Part shown: piece after piece, positions 23,897-34,933 of the stretch
How the letters are laid out: every line of letters starts with the position of its first letter
Numbering within the stretch: position 1 is the first letter of the stretch
Assembly (NCBI GenBank): GCA_029891345.1
Contig: CM057000.1
Span: 125,587,338 to 125,651,337, forward strand
Origin: Dryococelus australis
Taxonomy: Eukaryota > Arthropoda > Insecta > Phasmatodea > Phasmatidae
Reading direction: 5' to 3'
DNA: 64,000 nt
Program-made: the position numbers and the translations under genes
The notes under the pieces: generated by a model
Databases searched by the model: none
What the model saw: the letters and a program-made list of their open reading frames with translations, nothing else
Told to the model about the DNA's origin: nothing

Positions 23897-24961
23897 TAGT
23901 AACCTAAAATTCCTTACATTTATTTACTCCACATGCTCTACCATCACAAGTGCCCCCTCCCCCCCCCCTGTAAAAAGTATGATTTGAACACAATTTAAAC
24001 AAACTATAATATTGGGGGAAGCAATGGTTCGCCCTACCCTCTCGCAACCTTGCATCAGTTACCATCCACCCCCTCATTTAAATAAATTTCCCATCCATCC
24101 GCGCTTGAAGTAGTATGTGAAAATTATAAAAATTGAAAGCCACATATTAACTCTTATCATTAATTTTTACATTTAAATCATTGTAGCTGTTAAATACCAT
24201 ATAAGATGGATCACTTTTCATTCATGCCGATGTAATGTTCATGCTTTTGTAACAATATGTAGAGATCGTTTCTGTATTATATTTTACTGGGAGAAGTGAG
24301 CGAGCAAGGAGGATTGTTGTTCCCGAACTTCTATGGCCAGTGGTGTTGAGGTATTTTCACGATTTTGCGTTCAGAGGCCATCTCGGCATTAATAGAGCTT
24401 TTAAAAAGATGCAAACAAGCCCGAAAGTTAATTTTAGTCATTAAATGGCATAGGTGTCGGAATAGCCATGGCAGGCTGTGCAACTGGATATTTTTGGATC
24501 TCTCATGCAGTCTAAAAAAGGGAAATAGGTGTATTTTAATTTTGTCGGGTACGTTTAAGAAATTCTGTGTTTCTCACGCTCCTGTGTAATGCGAAGGCAC
24601 GTTTCGATCATTTTTGGAATGTTTTTGGTGCATCTGCTAAAGTGGTGACTCATAATGCACGCTGTTAAAAATCTCTAGTGTTTAAGTGTGCGTGTTCCAG
24701 TGGTGTTGTGAAACATTTTATGTCAGGTCCTTATTTTTCTAAGAAAAATCAGGTGGAAAGTTTCCATAAAAACCTGAAGGCCTCCCTTGCAATTTGCCAT
24801 GGTCAACAGTCGGCTACTTGAGATAAGGACATTCATTTTATTTATGAAGAATTTAATAGCTCGTTGCACGATTCTACTGTGGTTCCTCCATCTTTGCCAT
24901 TCCTTGGTTCCTCATATCAGTTACAGTCTCTGGAATATTCTGTCCCTGATACCTCCTCTCA
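23897..24961. other. no gene recognised
   Basis: A C run occurs near 23958-23968. The remaining sequence has short frames without motifs. Confidence 0.4.
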
Positions 24962-25518
24962 TGCCCGGTTGCACCATCATGGTTCGAAACTCGATCCGAG
25001 ATCGGATCTAAGATCGACACAGAAAACTGTTGCACCATTCGAGTTCAGAGCTGGACTGGAGACCGAGATGAAGTTCTTTTCGAACCGCCGAAATTGGTGG
25101 TTCGAAATCTCGGTCCGAGATCAGCAGCCATCGTCGACAAATGTAGTTTGAAAATACGCCAACGTTCGATTGTTTTCTTGGGAAATTAAAACAACATTAT
25201 ACGCACTTGAATGCCATTCATTAAAAGCCTTAAAACAATAAGTCACTTAAAACAGATAACATCTCACATCTAGTTCTATTTATAGTGAAAAATGCGCCTA
25301 TTTCCATGACGTCATATATTACGAACCAATAGCAAAATTTGTTTCATAGTTAATCTCGTTCTCTCACTTTGGAACCAAGATCAACGAATCGGAGATCCAG
25401 AATCATAAGATTTCATTGGTGCAACACTTTGACCTTGGAACCAAAATCAAACTGAATCCTGGTTCGGAACTAGGATCATTATAACGTGGATCGGGGATGA
25501 TGTTGGTGCAACCGAGCC
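24962..25518 (+). mobile_element. PIF/Harbinger-like MITE, copy 1
   Basis: The ends are TGCCCGGTTGCACCATCATG and, inverted, GATGTTGGTGCAACCGAGCC, flanked by TCA on both sides (24959-24961 and 25519-25521). The interior matches 39103-39673 in opposite orientation, with repeated GATCTCGGATC-, GGTTCGAA- and TTGGTTCC-type words that form internal inverted repeats. A 3-bp target duplication and a GTTGCACC end fit PIF/Harbinger; the superfamily assignment is inference. No transposase frame. Confidence 0.75.
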
Positions 25519-27029
25519 TCAGAGACGATGATAGTGACCGTCTGGAGGGCGAGGTGTTTTGAAGGTTTGGCACAGCTAAATAAGAGAGCTTCCAAACCGG
25601 ACCAGGCTGGAGTCCCATCCCCTTTTAGCCAGGCGACCTGGTCCTGTGTAAGAACCTTGGTTTGGAAGATTTCAGTTGAGATTTGAACGGAAAATTAATA
25701 CCGAAGTTGATTGAGTCCTTTAGGGTTGCTAAATGTTTAGAATATAATATTGCAATATTAAAATACCGTGATCCGGCCCTCAGCTTTCGAAAGGCGCACG
25801 TTAGCGGTTTGGGTCCTTATGTGGAGCGCATTTAACGATGTAAGAGCCAGCATACGTAATGTGGATATTTTACTTGCGTTTTGTGATAGATTTTTTTGTA
25901 AGAGCGAGTGTGATCCCTTCCCTTGTCTCTTACTGATTTGCTAACATTCACCGTCCTAATGCCTCATTTGTTTGCCTTTCTATCTTCTCGAGCCTTGCGG
26001 AGCTGCCCTGAGGAAATGTCGTCTCGGGTCGGAGACCGCTTGTTCTTCGTTTTGGCCTGGGAGGGGCCTTTGGTCTAGCGAGCGTTAAGGTGTCCGCCTG
26101 CCACTGCTTGGCTGCAACTCTCCCGACGTACATGTCCAAGAAGATGCATATACTGCAGGCGCTAAGATGCCCTTACTAGGTGCCTGGTTGCGCTTAACTT
26201 TTCGTCTCCGAATACGTACTTTCTGGAACTGGATGCTCATCTGGCTCGACGGGAATTGTGAGTATTGAATATGTGTATACATTGTGAATGGACTTGAACT
26301 TAAATATGTTGTCTATATACGTTTCTATAAACTTGAACAATTCGTCTTTTCGAAATATCTCGAGATGCTTCAGGATTTATAATTCTTTGTACTTTGTGAA
26401 TTTTTCCACGTATCTCCAGTTTTGAACTTATATGACGTCATATTTTTTGGACGAGAGTTTTTCTACCTGCCAGGGCACGGGTTTTAGGGGCGGGTTTAAC
26501 GTCGTTGGCGTGTTAAGATGTTATAGAGGCGCTGTCTTCGCCTGCTTCCTTTATTTACCTTAAGCTCTTTGGACCCCCTCTCCCCTCGCATGATGTTATA
26601 ATTTAAGCTTTTTAGATTATAAACCCCTTTACTATTTAGCTTAAACTATACGTTTGTGAGGGTTGTACTCAATGAGTTCGAACTACTCTACAATTGACTC
26701 AAGGCTTATCCCTTCCATGGTTTGACACATTATTATTTACCTCTTGGGTTTTACGCATATTACGTTAACTGGAAACATATCGGAGGAGCTAGCACTTTAT
26801 GGATTTAAGTTATTTTAATAAAGCCTAATGAAATCTAATATGAAGCCACCATTGCGGTTATTTACTGAACCGATCTTTCCCACCTCGCATGATGCCGAAG
26901 GCTGGTTTGTAGACGGGCTACGACGGTCGGTACATCGTCATCCTCCTGGCCCTCTGGAACGTCTTTCCTGGTTGGCGTCGAGGCGAGAACAGACATTCTT
27001 CCAGTCGCCTCGCTCGCCTATTAGCCCAG
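25519..27029. other. no gene recognised; GC-rich core
   Basis: 25930-26280 and 26840-27030 are GC-rich, and an AATAAA lies near 26817. A 73-residue open frame at 26828-27049 has no known motif and runs across the left edge of the next element. Confidence 0.4.
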
Positions 27030-27033
27030 TTAA

Positions 27034-27481
27034 GTTAGATCACATATGACCTAAACCCATAAAAAAATCACGTAAAGCTGAATTTTGGCACAGTGATATT
27101 ACTAGTCTTGGAGAACAACATATCAAAATACTCGGATTTTCTAGTGTTCGCGTTCTAAGTTCCTGAGACCTAAGATTTGCACTTTTTTTAATCTATCGCA
27201 TATTGTTATGCAACCGATAGAGTAAATGTTATCAAACATGTCACTGTGCAATCAATGTAATTTTACAACATATCTATAGAAAACCAATTACACAAAATTA
27301 AAATTTCTTTGAAATAATGTCAAACTATTGGCTCTAACTGCTTTAAAATTAATCTTAGACAAACATAACTCCGTATAGAAATTGCTGTCCGTTTTATGCC
27401 CTTTCCAACGGTATATCTACTTGCTCTGGAAAACTGATGGTTCTGAAACTGTAGCGAAATTACGTGATGCATGCATCACTC
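27034..27481 (+). repeat. left terminal inverted repeat of element A
   Basis: Matches 32094-32583 in inverse orientation with perhaps 75-80% identity by eye, so the element is not young. It ends near a palindromic TGATGCATGCATCA block. Confidence 0.85.
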
Positions 27482-27684
27482 TCAACGGTGTTATGTTGTC
27501 GTTTCAGCCCATCCGCAATGACCTTGCAATGGCAAGCGCTACCAGCAAAATCACACAGGAAGGAACAGTGACGTATTGTTACAGATCTATTTACAAGTGG
27601 GTTTCATACATGTGGTAGAGTAGTAACAATTATTTATTCACCTGACAACGGGAGCTTATCACAGCTTCCGAAACTTCTAGACTT

Positions 27685-28020
27685 TTTGCTGTCTTCGTCT
27701 TGTTATTACTGTATATTTGGCTGTCTGCATATCTCGTGCTGTCCTTCTCGTGTGTAAATTCTGTTGATGTGGTCTAGTCACGTTTATGCTGCCTTTGCTG
27801 TTTTCGTCTTGTTATTACTGTATATTTGGCTGTCTGCATATCTCGTGCTGTCCTTCTCGTGTGTAAATTCTGTTGATGTGGTCTAGTCACGTTTATGCTG
27901 TCTTTGCTGTTTTCGTCTTATTATTACTGTATATTTGGCTGTCTGCATATCTCGTGCTGTCCTTCTCGTGTGTAAATTCTGTTGATGTGGTCTAGTCACG
28001 TTTATGCTGTCTTTGTTGTT
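27685..28020 (+). repeat. 109-bp tandem repeat, three units
   Basis: The word TGTTATTACTGTATATTTGG starts at 27701 and 27810 and recurs with one change at 27919, a period of 109 bp. Units are nearly identical. The repeat lies just inside the left inverted repeat of element A. Confidence 0.9.
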
Positions 28021-29237
28021 TTTTCGTTGGATCATTATAATTTTTGATCCTTTCATATGCCTAATTATTTTGACCTACTGCAGCGTGTTTCGCTTGTTGT
28101 TTTACTGTTTTCGTATTGTCATAGTTGTGTCGTCACCGTTGTTTCAGTGCTGCTCATTGTCTAACTAGATAGTTGTATCTTGTTCCATGCATGTACTTAT
28201 ACATTTGATCACATTTTTATTGCAATTGTGTTTCTCACATATATGCTGTGTTCCTTTTTTTATTTTTTCCCGTCGTCAGTGTAGGCAATCGAGATCCTAT
28301 GAAGTTTTGAATTCAATTACACCACACCATTGCCAATAAAATTCACAAACATCTACCATCATAGTAAATTTACAATGCAGGTAAGCATATTGAAGATTGT
28401 TTTAAAAGAGTTATTTAGTGTACTATTTTCTGTCTCGGACAATGTTAGTTTTAAGGAATTGCCTACGATATTACACACGGCCTTTGCATTGGCTACTTCG
28501 ATGGGTATTCAAAGGTGTAGTTCATGTATTGGCACTAGAGTGCAAGCATTTACTCTATTGATTATCATTGTGTCATATGAAGCGTGACATTAAAATTGTT
28601 AATTATGTAAGTTTTAAAATGTATTGGGAAATACTTTCCAATAAAATGAACACACAAGTGTTCTTAGCGTGCCTGAGTAAACAATACGACATCCTAAAAA
28701 AAAGTCCCTAATGAATAAAAAATATTTTGTAAAACCTTTAAAATTCCACCCGAACTTGCTCCAGGGTCGACGATACACATCCAAGCAGCGTTTACAGTAA
28801 ATTGGTCACAACTTATGTTAAAAAAACAAAACCTTTTGATGTTATTTTATAGAAACCTTTAAAATATTGACTTCTAATATTCAGCAACAATGTACAATAT
28901 ATTACATATATACTGAACCACTAGCCTACCAGGCGGCACTCTTGCCTTTGCTAGTTTCTATTGTCATTAACTGCACCTAATCTTTCGTTTTGTAAAAGTA
29001 AAATTTGCCAATGAATCGCAAACGGGAGGGTTTCAACCCCAGAACACCTCTTCCCTCCTATTTTTATGTACACTCTGTCATCTGAGTAACATTTTATGCC
29101 TACTTATACGTATAAAATAGAATGAAGATTTCCTATCAGTTGGTATTACTAGTTTATGAAATTACGAAACTACAAGTTGCACCGATATTAAGGGCAACAA
29201 TAAATACATATATTTCACTGCCCATTTTTAAATTCAA
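28021..29237. other. interior of element A without recognised coding
   Basis: AT-rich; a frame at 28330-28587 has no motif. It may include the 5' untranslated part or an intron of the element's gene. Confidence 0.4.
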
Positions 29238-31008
29238 TTGCAGCTCTATTTTTTTTTTTGTTACAGACTCCAGTTCTCAAGGTCAAACATGATTACAAAG
29301 GTTCAGCATGAAAATGTCAGCTCAGTTCCCACTGAAGTTGTATTACCTGCTCTGCGTTCTTCTCTTGAGCCATTCAATATTAAGGCAGACTGCCTCTTTT
29401 ATGGCAAAAAGGCTTCAGCTCGAACAGAGACAAAAAACATATTAAGTTTGGACGCACAGTACAAGAAGTGACAACACCTATGTTCAAGGAGCATGTTTTG
29501 AATCTGGCAAGAGCACGGAATGATTGGGATGCAGTTGTCTCAGTCCCTGCGGAGGCTGCCCTGGACCTTGTTGAAGCAGAGTCAAAACCCCACAAAGAGT
29601 GTCACCTGATATTTTACTCGTGTATAAAGTTGTTCCCCAATGAGAACAGTGCCCGCGGTAGACCAGAGGATGGTACCAAAAGGACAACATTTCAAAGACT
29701 GTGCTTTTATTTTGAGGAGAGCTAATTTAGAGATTACTTGGAATCTGTTTGTAAGGAACTCGGATACGAATCTTATAGCCGCAGTTACGTGAAGACGAAA
29801 CTTCTTTCACACTATGGAAATCGCATAATTTCCACAGATATCCTAGGGGATAATACAGTTATCAACTTCAAGAGAACAGCAGACAGCATTTTTTTTTTTA
29901 ATGGAACGTGGTATAGGGAACTCAAGAGGTCTGATGTCGATGAGCGGCAATGCATCGTGGTGAAAGCAGCTGAAATCATCGGAGAGGATATACTTACAAC
30001 AGTGTATGGCTGTAATAAGTACCCCAGTGCAGAGGAATCTTCGTTATGCATGGATACGGTCCCAGGTACAGTCAAGTGAATCATGTAGAAAGTGATCACA
30101 TTATCATTAAACCAAAGCATGCACGAGATGTGACTTTCTTCACAGTTACCTACTCTTTTTGATGGTCAATATATGAGGAAGATAGACAAATCTGCCTGTG
30201 CGACACTTTTCACACATGTTTCACCAGAAGAAAATATGGCAGCGGCTCACCTACTTTTATCATCAATAGAGGTTATATATTTAATGCTGCAACAACAACA
30301 TGGCCACGGCTAACTAATTACGGTCAGATCTGTGGCATGTATGTGAAACCTATAACCAATAATTATCCATCCGCAGTGGTTGTATTCGATGGATAAAGTG
30401 GAAAACCAGGAACAAAATCCCAGGAGCAGGCTCGGCGGGCAATGAGGAAGTCGTGTCCTGACATTGTCTTCGGTGAACAGACTATGGTGACTTCTTCACA
30501 CGAAGATTTCTTGAGTAATAAGAACAACAAAGCCCATCTTATAACTATGCTACAATTACGTTTGTTGGAGGCTGGTGTTCAAGTTGTTCAAGCCAAAGTG
30601 CAGTTACCACAACACTCTACATAGAGCTATCAGAGAATCTTGACACACACGTAGGTACCGACACGGATCTCCTAGTTATGTTAATGTATAGGAACTGATC
30701 CAATAGAAGTGTGAGAACGCAGCATCCAAGTACGAGCAACACCTTTGCGAATCTGTATGACATTTCTGCAATCCAAAAAAAATTTTGGCGACATGCAGAG
30801 TGCAGTCCTGTTTGTGCATGATTTCGTCCGAGGTGGTAAAACATCTGTCATTTATGAAAAAGGTAAAATAAAAGCATATAAGATGCTCCAGAAAAATTTA
30901 AGCCTTTGTTCAGAAGTAGTTAACATCTTCAACAGCCCTACATCTCGTCCTAAAGAGGTAGCCACCTCTGGAGAGAGATTTGTTCGAGCTCTGTATCGTT
31001 CTGGATAA
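29238..31008 (+). pseudogene. large zinc-finger plus XPG/FEN1-like nuclease protein, broken (element A)
   Basis: Conserved blocks appear in order on the plus strand. LRSSLEPFNIKADCLFYGKK (29360-29410) is a Cys-x-x-Cys-type motif with the second Cys lost. DLVEAESKPHKEC follows near 29565. LGYESYSRSYVKTKLLSHYG lies at 29758-29817. TNYGQICGMY and VVVFDG lie at 30316-30395, with a stop directly after FDG. FGEQTMVTSSHEDFLSNKNN lies at 30470-30530. VGTDTDLLVMLMYRN lies at 30651-30695. A block ending EVATSGERFVRALYRSG ends at 31005. FDG and G-x-D-T-D-L-L-V are the kind of acidic motifs seen in XPG/FEN1-like (PIN) nucleases. Compared with element B, the middle third is deleted, and there are several frameshifts. 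The family is usually annotated as uncharacterised; an enzymatic role in transposition is inference. Confidence 0.75.
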
Positions 31009-31073
31009 CAATCTAATAATTTTGTTGATCTGCGACTGCAACTGTACAGTCGTTAGAGCAACGAGTATTTTGC

Positions 31074-31339
31074 GAATTCATTCGGAGGCGAGGTAGACAC
31101 CAAACACTCGTTCTTTTTTCCTACTGTTGTGATTGGATGGCAGTTCTTCAGACACGTCCCGCTCAACTGCGAGCCAGTAAAAAGCAGGAAGCGGTAGTCT
31201 GAGTGAGTGTTTAACAGTCCTGTACAGAGGCCTCACTTTATCACATCAACCAATAAGCAAACGATGTTGTCTCTAGTGTATAGAGGGCTGTCCAGCCTAG
31301 CTTGCTGCCAGCTCAATCCGTGAAATACCCGGAGCTCTA
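31074..31339 (+). repeat. dispersed repeat, copy 1 (266 bp)
   Basis: Starts GAATTCATTCGGAGGCGAGG and ends near GAGCTCTA. It is about 90% identical by eye to 41972-42230 in the same orientation. No poly(A) tail, no terminal inverted repeat seen, no coding. It lies inside element A, so it either inserted there or was carried with it. Confidence 0.85.
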
Positions 31340-32093
31340 ACAATCGTACACTTATAGACATACTCTCTCAGACTCTTTTGGGCTCGCGGTGCTGCCTCTA
31401 ACTAAAGCAGTACTCTACCAACGCGAATTGAGGACATATCTTCAGTTAGACCCTACTGTATATGTGTTTATGAAAATAATTGTTTCAATTATACATACAA
31501 GTGTATAACTGCTGTGTTTTCAGGTCCAGGAAAGGCAGGAGAATTAATTGCTGTCTACGGACTGGGGATGGCATTTTCCTAGTTCAGAAGATACTCCCAT
31601 GCCAATTATAACTATATAGCCTCCAGCCCCGAGCTTTTTTGTGCGGATTATTGCCTGTACATGAAAATGCAAACGTAATTGCAATGCTCGGCGTAATTGC
31701 AGAAAAACAGGTAAAATCTGTTATGACACGCGTGAACGCTTCCGAGGCACAAACTGCTTAAACCCAGCGAGTTACGAACTGGACACAGATGGGCTGTCAT
31801 TTGACCATGGTATTGAAATTGAGTATACAATGGAGAGTATTTTGTATTTATAATAATATGCAAAATATACGTAAACCTAAAAAAACCGAAAAAAAAAAAA
31901 TTGTTTTTACTTGTATGTTTAGAATGATATTTAGGTAAGTTTCTACACTGTATAGAAACATCCCCAGCATGCCATCGTTATCTTAATACACCTTGAACTG
32001 AGTATGTACTCTTCAATTTCAGACCAACTTTAACTAATGAATTAAATTTAATGCATCGCAGGATGAGTACGTGTAGAATGCAGTATGACGTAA

Positions 32094-32583
32094 GGTGACG
32101 CATGCGTCACGTAATTTGGCTACAGTTTTAGAACCACCAGTTATACAGAGCAAGTAGATATGCCGCTGGAAAGGGCATACAATGTACAACAATTTTTATA
32201 CGGAGCTATGTTGGCCTAAAATTCATGTTAAAGTAGCTAGGGCCAAAAGTTTGGCATTATTTCGAAGAAATTTTAATTTTTGGTAATTATTTGTTTTGTA
32301 GAAATGTGTTGCAACATTACTCTAAACATAAACTTCACAGTGATATGTTTTATAAGGTTTCTCTTTAATTTGAGACCAAACTGAGCTCAATCGCAGTGTC
32401 GGTTGTGTAACAATACACGCTAGAGTAAAATAGTGAAATTCATAGGTTCCAAGAAATTTAGGGGCCTAAAAATGTAGGACGCGAACACGAGAAAGACAGA
32501 GTATTTTTATATGTTGTTCTCCAAGGCCAATAGTGTCACTGTGCCAAAATCCAGCTTTACATTATATTTCTATGTGTAAAAAC
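32094..32583 (-). repeat. right terminal inverted repeat of element A
   Basis: Inverse of 27034-27481, with small insertions. It is followed directly by TTAA. Confidence 0.85.
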
Positions 32584-32587
32584 TTAA

Positions 32588-32992
32588 TCTGAATCATGCC
32601 GCCGCGGTTTCATTATTCGTCCGGCCGTGATTTGGCAATGGCGCTTTCATGCAAGCACTATGGACATGGCTGGCCACATTTTTCCATTAAATAACAATGC
32701 ACGTATCGAGTTATACCTGCTCAATTTTGCTTCAAATTGAGCGAGGAAGTTTGCACCATCCCCTAGCCACTCGTTTTACGTGGTCGGTATTTGAAGGGGC
32801 GCCGTCAAGCTGGCGAGACGTGAAGTGCAGTGTCAATGTTAAGTTGCGTTTTAAAAACAATTTCTCATAGAGTTTGATCGAGTCGCGCTGTCGTGTAGCG
32901 ACGTTTCAAAATTGTTTCATCGTTCCGCCGTTCGAAATTGTAGTTTCGTGCAACGTAAGTGGCTTCACGGAAATATTTTTGAAGAGTTTGTA
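32588..32992. other. no gene recognised
   Basis: GC-richer sequence between element A and the minisatellite. The minus-strand open frame of the minisatellite ends inside it at 32865. Confidence 0.4.
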
Positions 32993-34289
32993 ATGTTTCG
33001 TGTTGCCGTCTGATTTGTTCCGTCAGAGCTGAGAGAAGGCCTACTCCACGGGTGTGAAATGTTTCGTGTTGCCGTCTGATTTGTTCCGTCAGAGCTGAGA
33101 GAAGGCCTACCCCACGGGTGTGAAATGTTTCGTGTTGCCGTCTGATTTGTTCCGTCAGAGCTGAGAGAAGGCCTACTCCACGGGTGTGAAATGTTTCGTG
33201 TTGCCGTCTGATTTGTTCCGTCAGAGCTGAGAGAAGGCCTACTCCACGGGTGTGAAATGTTTCGTGTTGCCGTCTGATTTGTTCCGTCAGAGCTGAGAGA
33301 AGGCCTACTCCACGGGTGTGAAATGTTTCGTGTTGCCGTCTGATTTGTTCCGTCAGAGATGAGAGAAGGCCTACTCCACGGGTGTGAAATGTTTCGTGTT
33401 GCCGTCTGATTTGTTCCGTCAGAGCTGAGAGAAGGCCTACCCCACGGGTGTGAAATGTTTCGTGTTGCCGTCTGATTTGTTCCGTCAGAGCTGAGAGAAG
33501 GCCTACTCCACGGGTGTGAAATGTTTCGTGTTGCCGTCTGATTTGTTCCGTCAGAGCTGAGAGAAGGCCTACTCCACGGGTGTGAAATGTTTCGTGTTGC
33601 CGTCTGATTTGTTCCGTCAGAGCTGAGAGAAGGCCTACTCCACGGGTGTGAAATGTTTCGTGTTGCCGTCTGATTTGTTCCGTCAGAGATGAGAGAAGGC
33701 CTACTCCACGGGTGTGAAATGTTTCGTGTTGCCGTCTGATTTGTTCCGTCAGAGCTGAGAGAAGGCCTACTCCACGGGTGTGAAATGTTTCGTGTTGCCG
33801 TCTGATTTGTTCCGTCAGAGATGAGAGAAGGCCTACTCCACGGGTGTGAAATGTTTCGTGTTGCCGTCTGATTTGTTCCGTCAGAGCTGAGAGAAGGCCT
33901 ACCCCACGGGTGTGAAATGTTTCGTGTTGCCGTCTGATTTGTTCCGTCAGAGCTGAGAGAAGGCCTACTCCACGGGTGTGAAATGTTTCGTGTTGCCGTC
34001 TGATTTGTTCCGTCAGAGCTGAGAGAAGGCCTACTCCACGGGTGTGAAATGTTTCGTGTTGCCGTCTGATTTGTTCCGTCAGAGCTGAGAGAAGGCCTAC
34101 TCCACGGGTGTGAAATGTTTCGTGTTGCCGTCTGATTTGTTCCGTCAGAGATGAGAGAAGGCCTACTCCACGGGTGTGAAATGTTTCGTGTTGCCGTCTG
34201 ATTTGTTCCGTCAGAGCTGAGAGAAGGCCTACTCCAAGGAATGTGAAATGCCAGTCCTTGTGACATCGCACTCGTGTCTCAGTTTTCAA
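32865..34289 (-). CDS. hypothetical repetitive ORF across the minisatellite
   Basis: A 474-residue frame runs through the whole array because 66 is divisible by 3. It repeats a 22-residue unit, GVGLLSALTEQIRRQHETFH plus TR, with a non-repeated N-terminus of about 18 residues and a C-terminal tail of about 37 residues. A second minus-strand frame (32965-34266) is also open, so openness alone is weak evidence. The unit could form an amphipathic helix. No promoter, splice or homology support is visible; it may well be non-coding. Confidence 0.2.
   Translation of the reverse strand: MKTETRVRCHKDWHFTFLGVGLLSALTEQIRRQHETFHTRGVGLLSSLTEQIRRQHETFHTRGVGLLSALTEQIRRQHETFHTRGVGLLSALTEQIRRQHETFHTRGVGLLSALTEQIRRQHETFHTRGVGLLSALTEQIRRQHETFHTRGVGLLSSLTEQIRRQHETFHTRGVGLLSALTEQIRRQHETFHTRGVGLLSSLTEQIRRQHETFHTRGVGLLSALTEQIRRQHETFHTRGVGLLSALTEQIRRQHETFHTRGVGLLSALTEQIRRQHETFHTRGVGLLSALTEQIRRQHETFHTRGVGLLSSLTEQIRRQHETFHTRGVGLLSALTEQIRRQHETFHTRGVGLLSALTEQIRRQHETFHTRGVGLLSALTEQIRRQHETFHTRGVGLLSALTEQIRRQHETFHTRGVGLLSALTEQIRRQHETLQTLQKYFREATYVARNYNFERRNDETILKRRYTTARLDQTL
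32993..34236. repeat. 66-bp minisatellite, about 19 copies, with 330-bp higher-order pattern
   Basis: The unit contains TGTTGCCGTCTGATTTGTTC, CGTCAGAGCTGAGAGAAGGC and CTACTCCACGGGTGTGAAAT. Copies are almost identical and vary at two sites: GAGCTG/GAGATG and TACTCC/TACCCC. GAGATG occurs in plus-strand units 6, 11, 13 and 18, and TACCCC in units 2, 7 and 14. This gives a recurring five-unit block (units 2-6, 7-11 and 14-18) with units 12-13 as a partial block. The first and last units are truncated or diverged. Confidence 0.95.
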
Positions 34290-34534
34290 GGATTTTCTTG
34301 TTGTTCAAAGCAACGAATGTTCCTAACTTGCCTTTTTCCAAGGGACCTGTCGACCACGTAATCGGCTTGCATGCAATAGTAATATTTAATGCTTTTTTAT
34401 TATGGGGTGGTATTTTATTAATTTTTATGATTTTTGTGGGCTTTGGAGGGGCCTGTTGGCCTTCTAGCATAATGAAAGTTACGTACAATAAGTAGAGCTT
34501 TATTCTCTATATTAGTTAGTATAAATTGTTGTTA

Positions 34535-34933
34535 AAGGCTGTTCACGATAAAGTGAGCACTTTTGAAATCAACCTCAGAAAAAAAGTAACTGACCCTGCC
34601 TGCATATATTTCAACGGGCGCACTTAGTGACGTGCGCCCAGTAAAGTTGGTAACGATGGATAGAAGGTAGTTCCATATCCTAACATCGAATAGAAAGTGT
34701 TACGTAATCCATTTGAGAATAATTTAAATGATTTCTTTCGTTTACTGTTTTTTAATTGCATAGAACTGAAAAAAATTAGTATATTTGTAATAAATCTACT
34801 TTTCTAATAACTCCACAGTTTTGCTTGACTGAAGCATGAATAAAGTGATGAGGCCCATGACAATGTTAATTTTACATAAGACAGAAGGATACACAACGTG
34901 CATACAAGCAGATCTTTTACCATAAACAGCGTA
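34535..34933 (+). mobile_element. MITE, 'GGCTGTTCACGG' family, long type
   Basis: The left end is AAGGCTGTTCACGATAAAGT followed by GAGCACTTTTGAAATCAACC. The right end is degenerate (TTTTACCATAAACAGCGTA). Interior words GTAAAGTTGGTAACGATGGA and TAGTTCCATATC match the 39747 copy. Confidence 0.85.

Larger units (their letters stand above)
27034..32583 (+). mobile_element. TTAA-flanked long-TIR element A (5.55 kb)
   Basis: Inverted repeats of about 450-490 bp lie at 27034-27481 and 32094-32583. Left outer bases are GTTAGATCACATATGACC; the right end read inversely is GTTTTTACACATAGAAAT. The repeats converge inward to matching blocks such as TTTTGGCACAGTGA and GAAATTACGTGATGCATGCA. TTAA lies immediately outside both ends (27030-27033 and 32584-32587). 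The interior carries the broken large gene at 29238-31008, a 109-bp tandem repeat and a dispersed repeat. TTAA target sites are known for piggyBac and Kolobok transposons, but the encoded protein does not look like either transposase. Confidence 0.85.

Noticed and set aside
27034..32583. element A as an ordinary piggyBac because of TTAA
   Set aside because: The interior lacks piggyBac transposase motifs, and the inverted repeats are far longer than typical piggyBac ends.
32993..34236. CRISPR-like array
   Set aside because: The 66-bp units are contiguous with no unique spacers, and the window is eukaryotic. It is a minisatellite.
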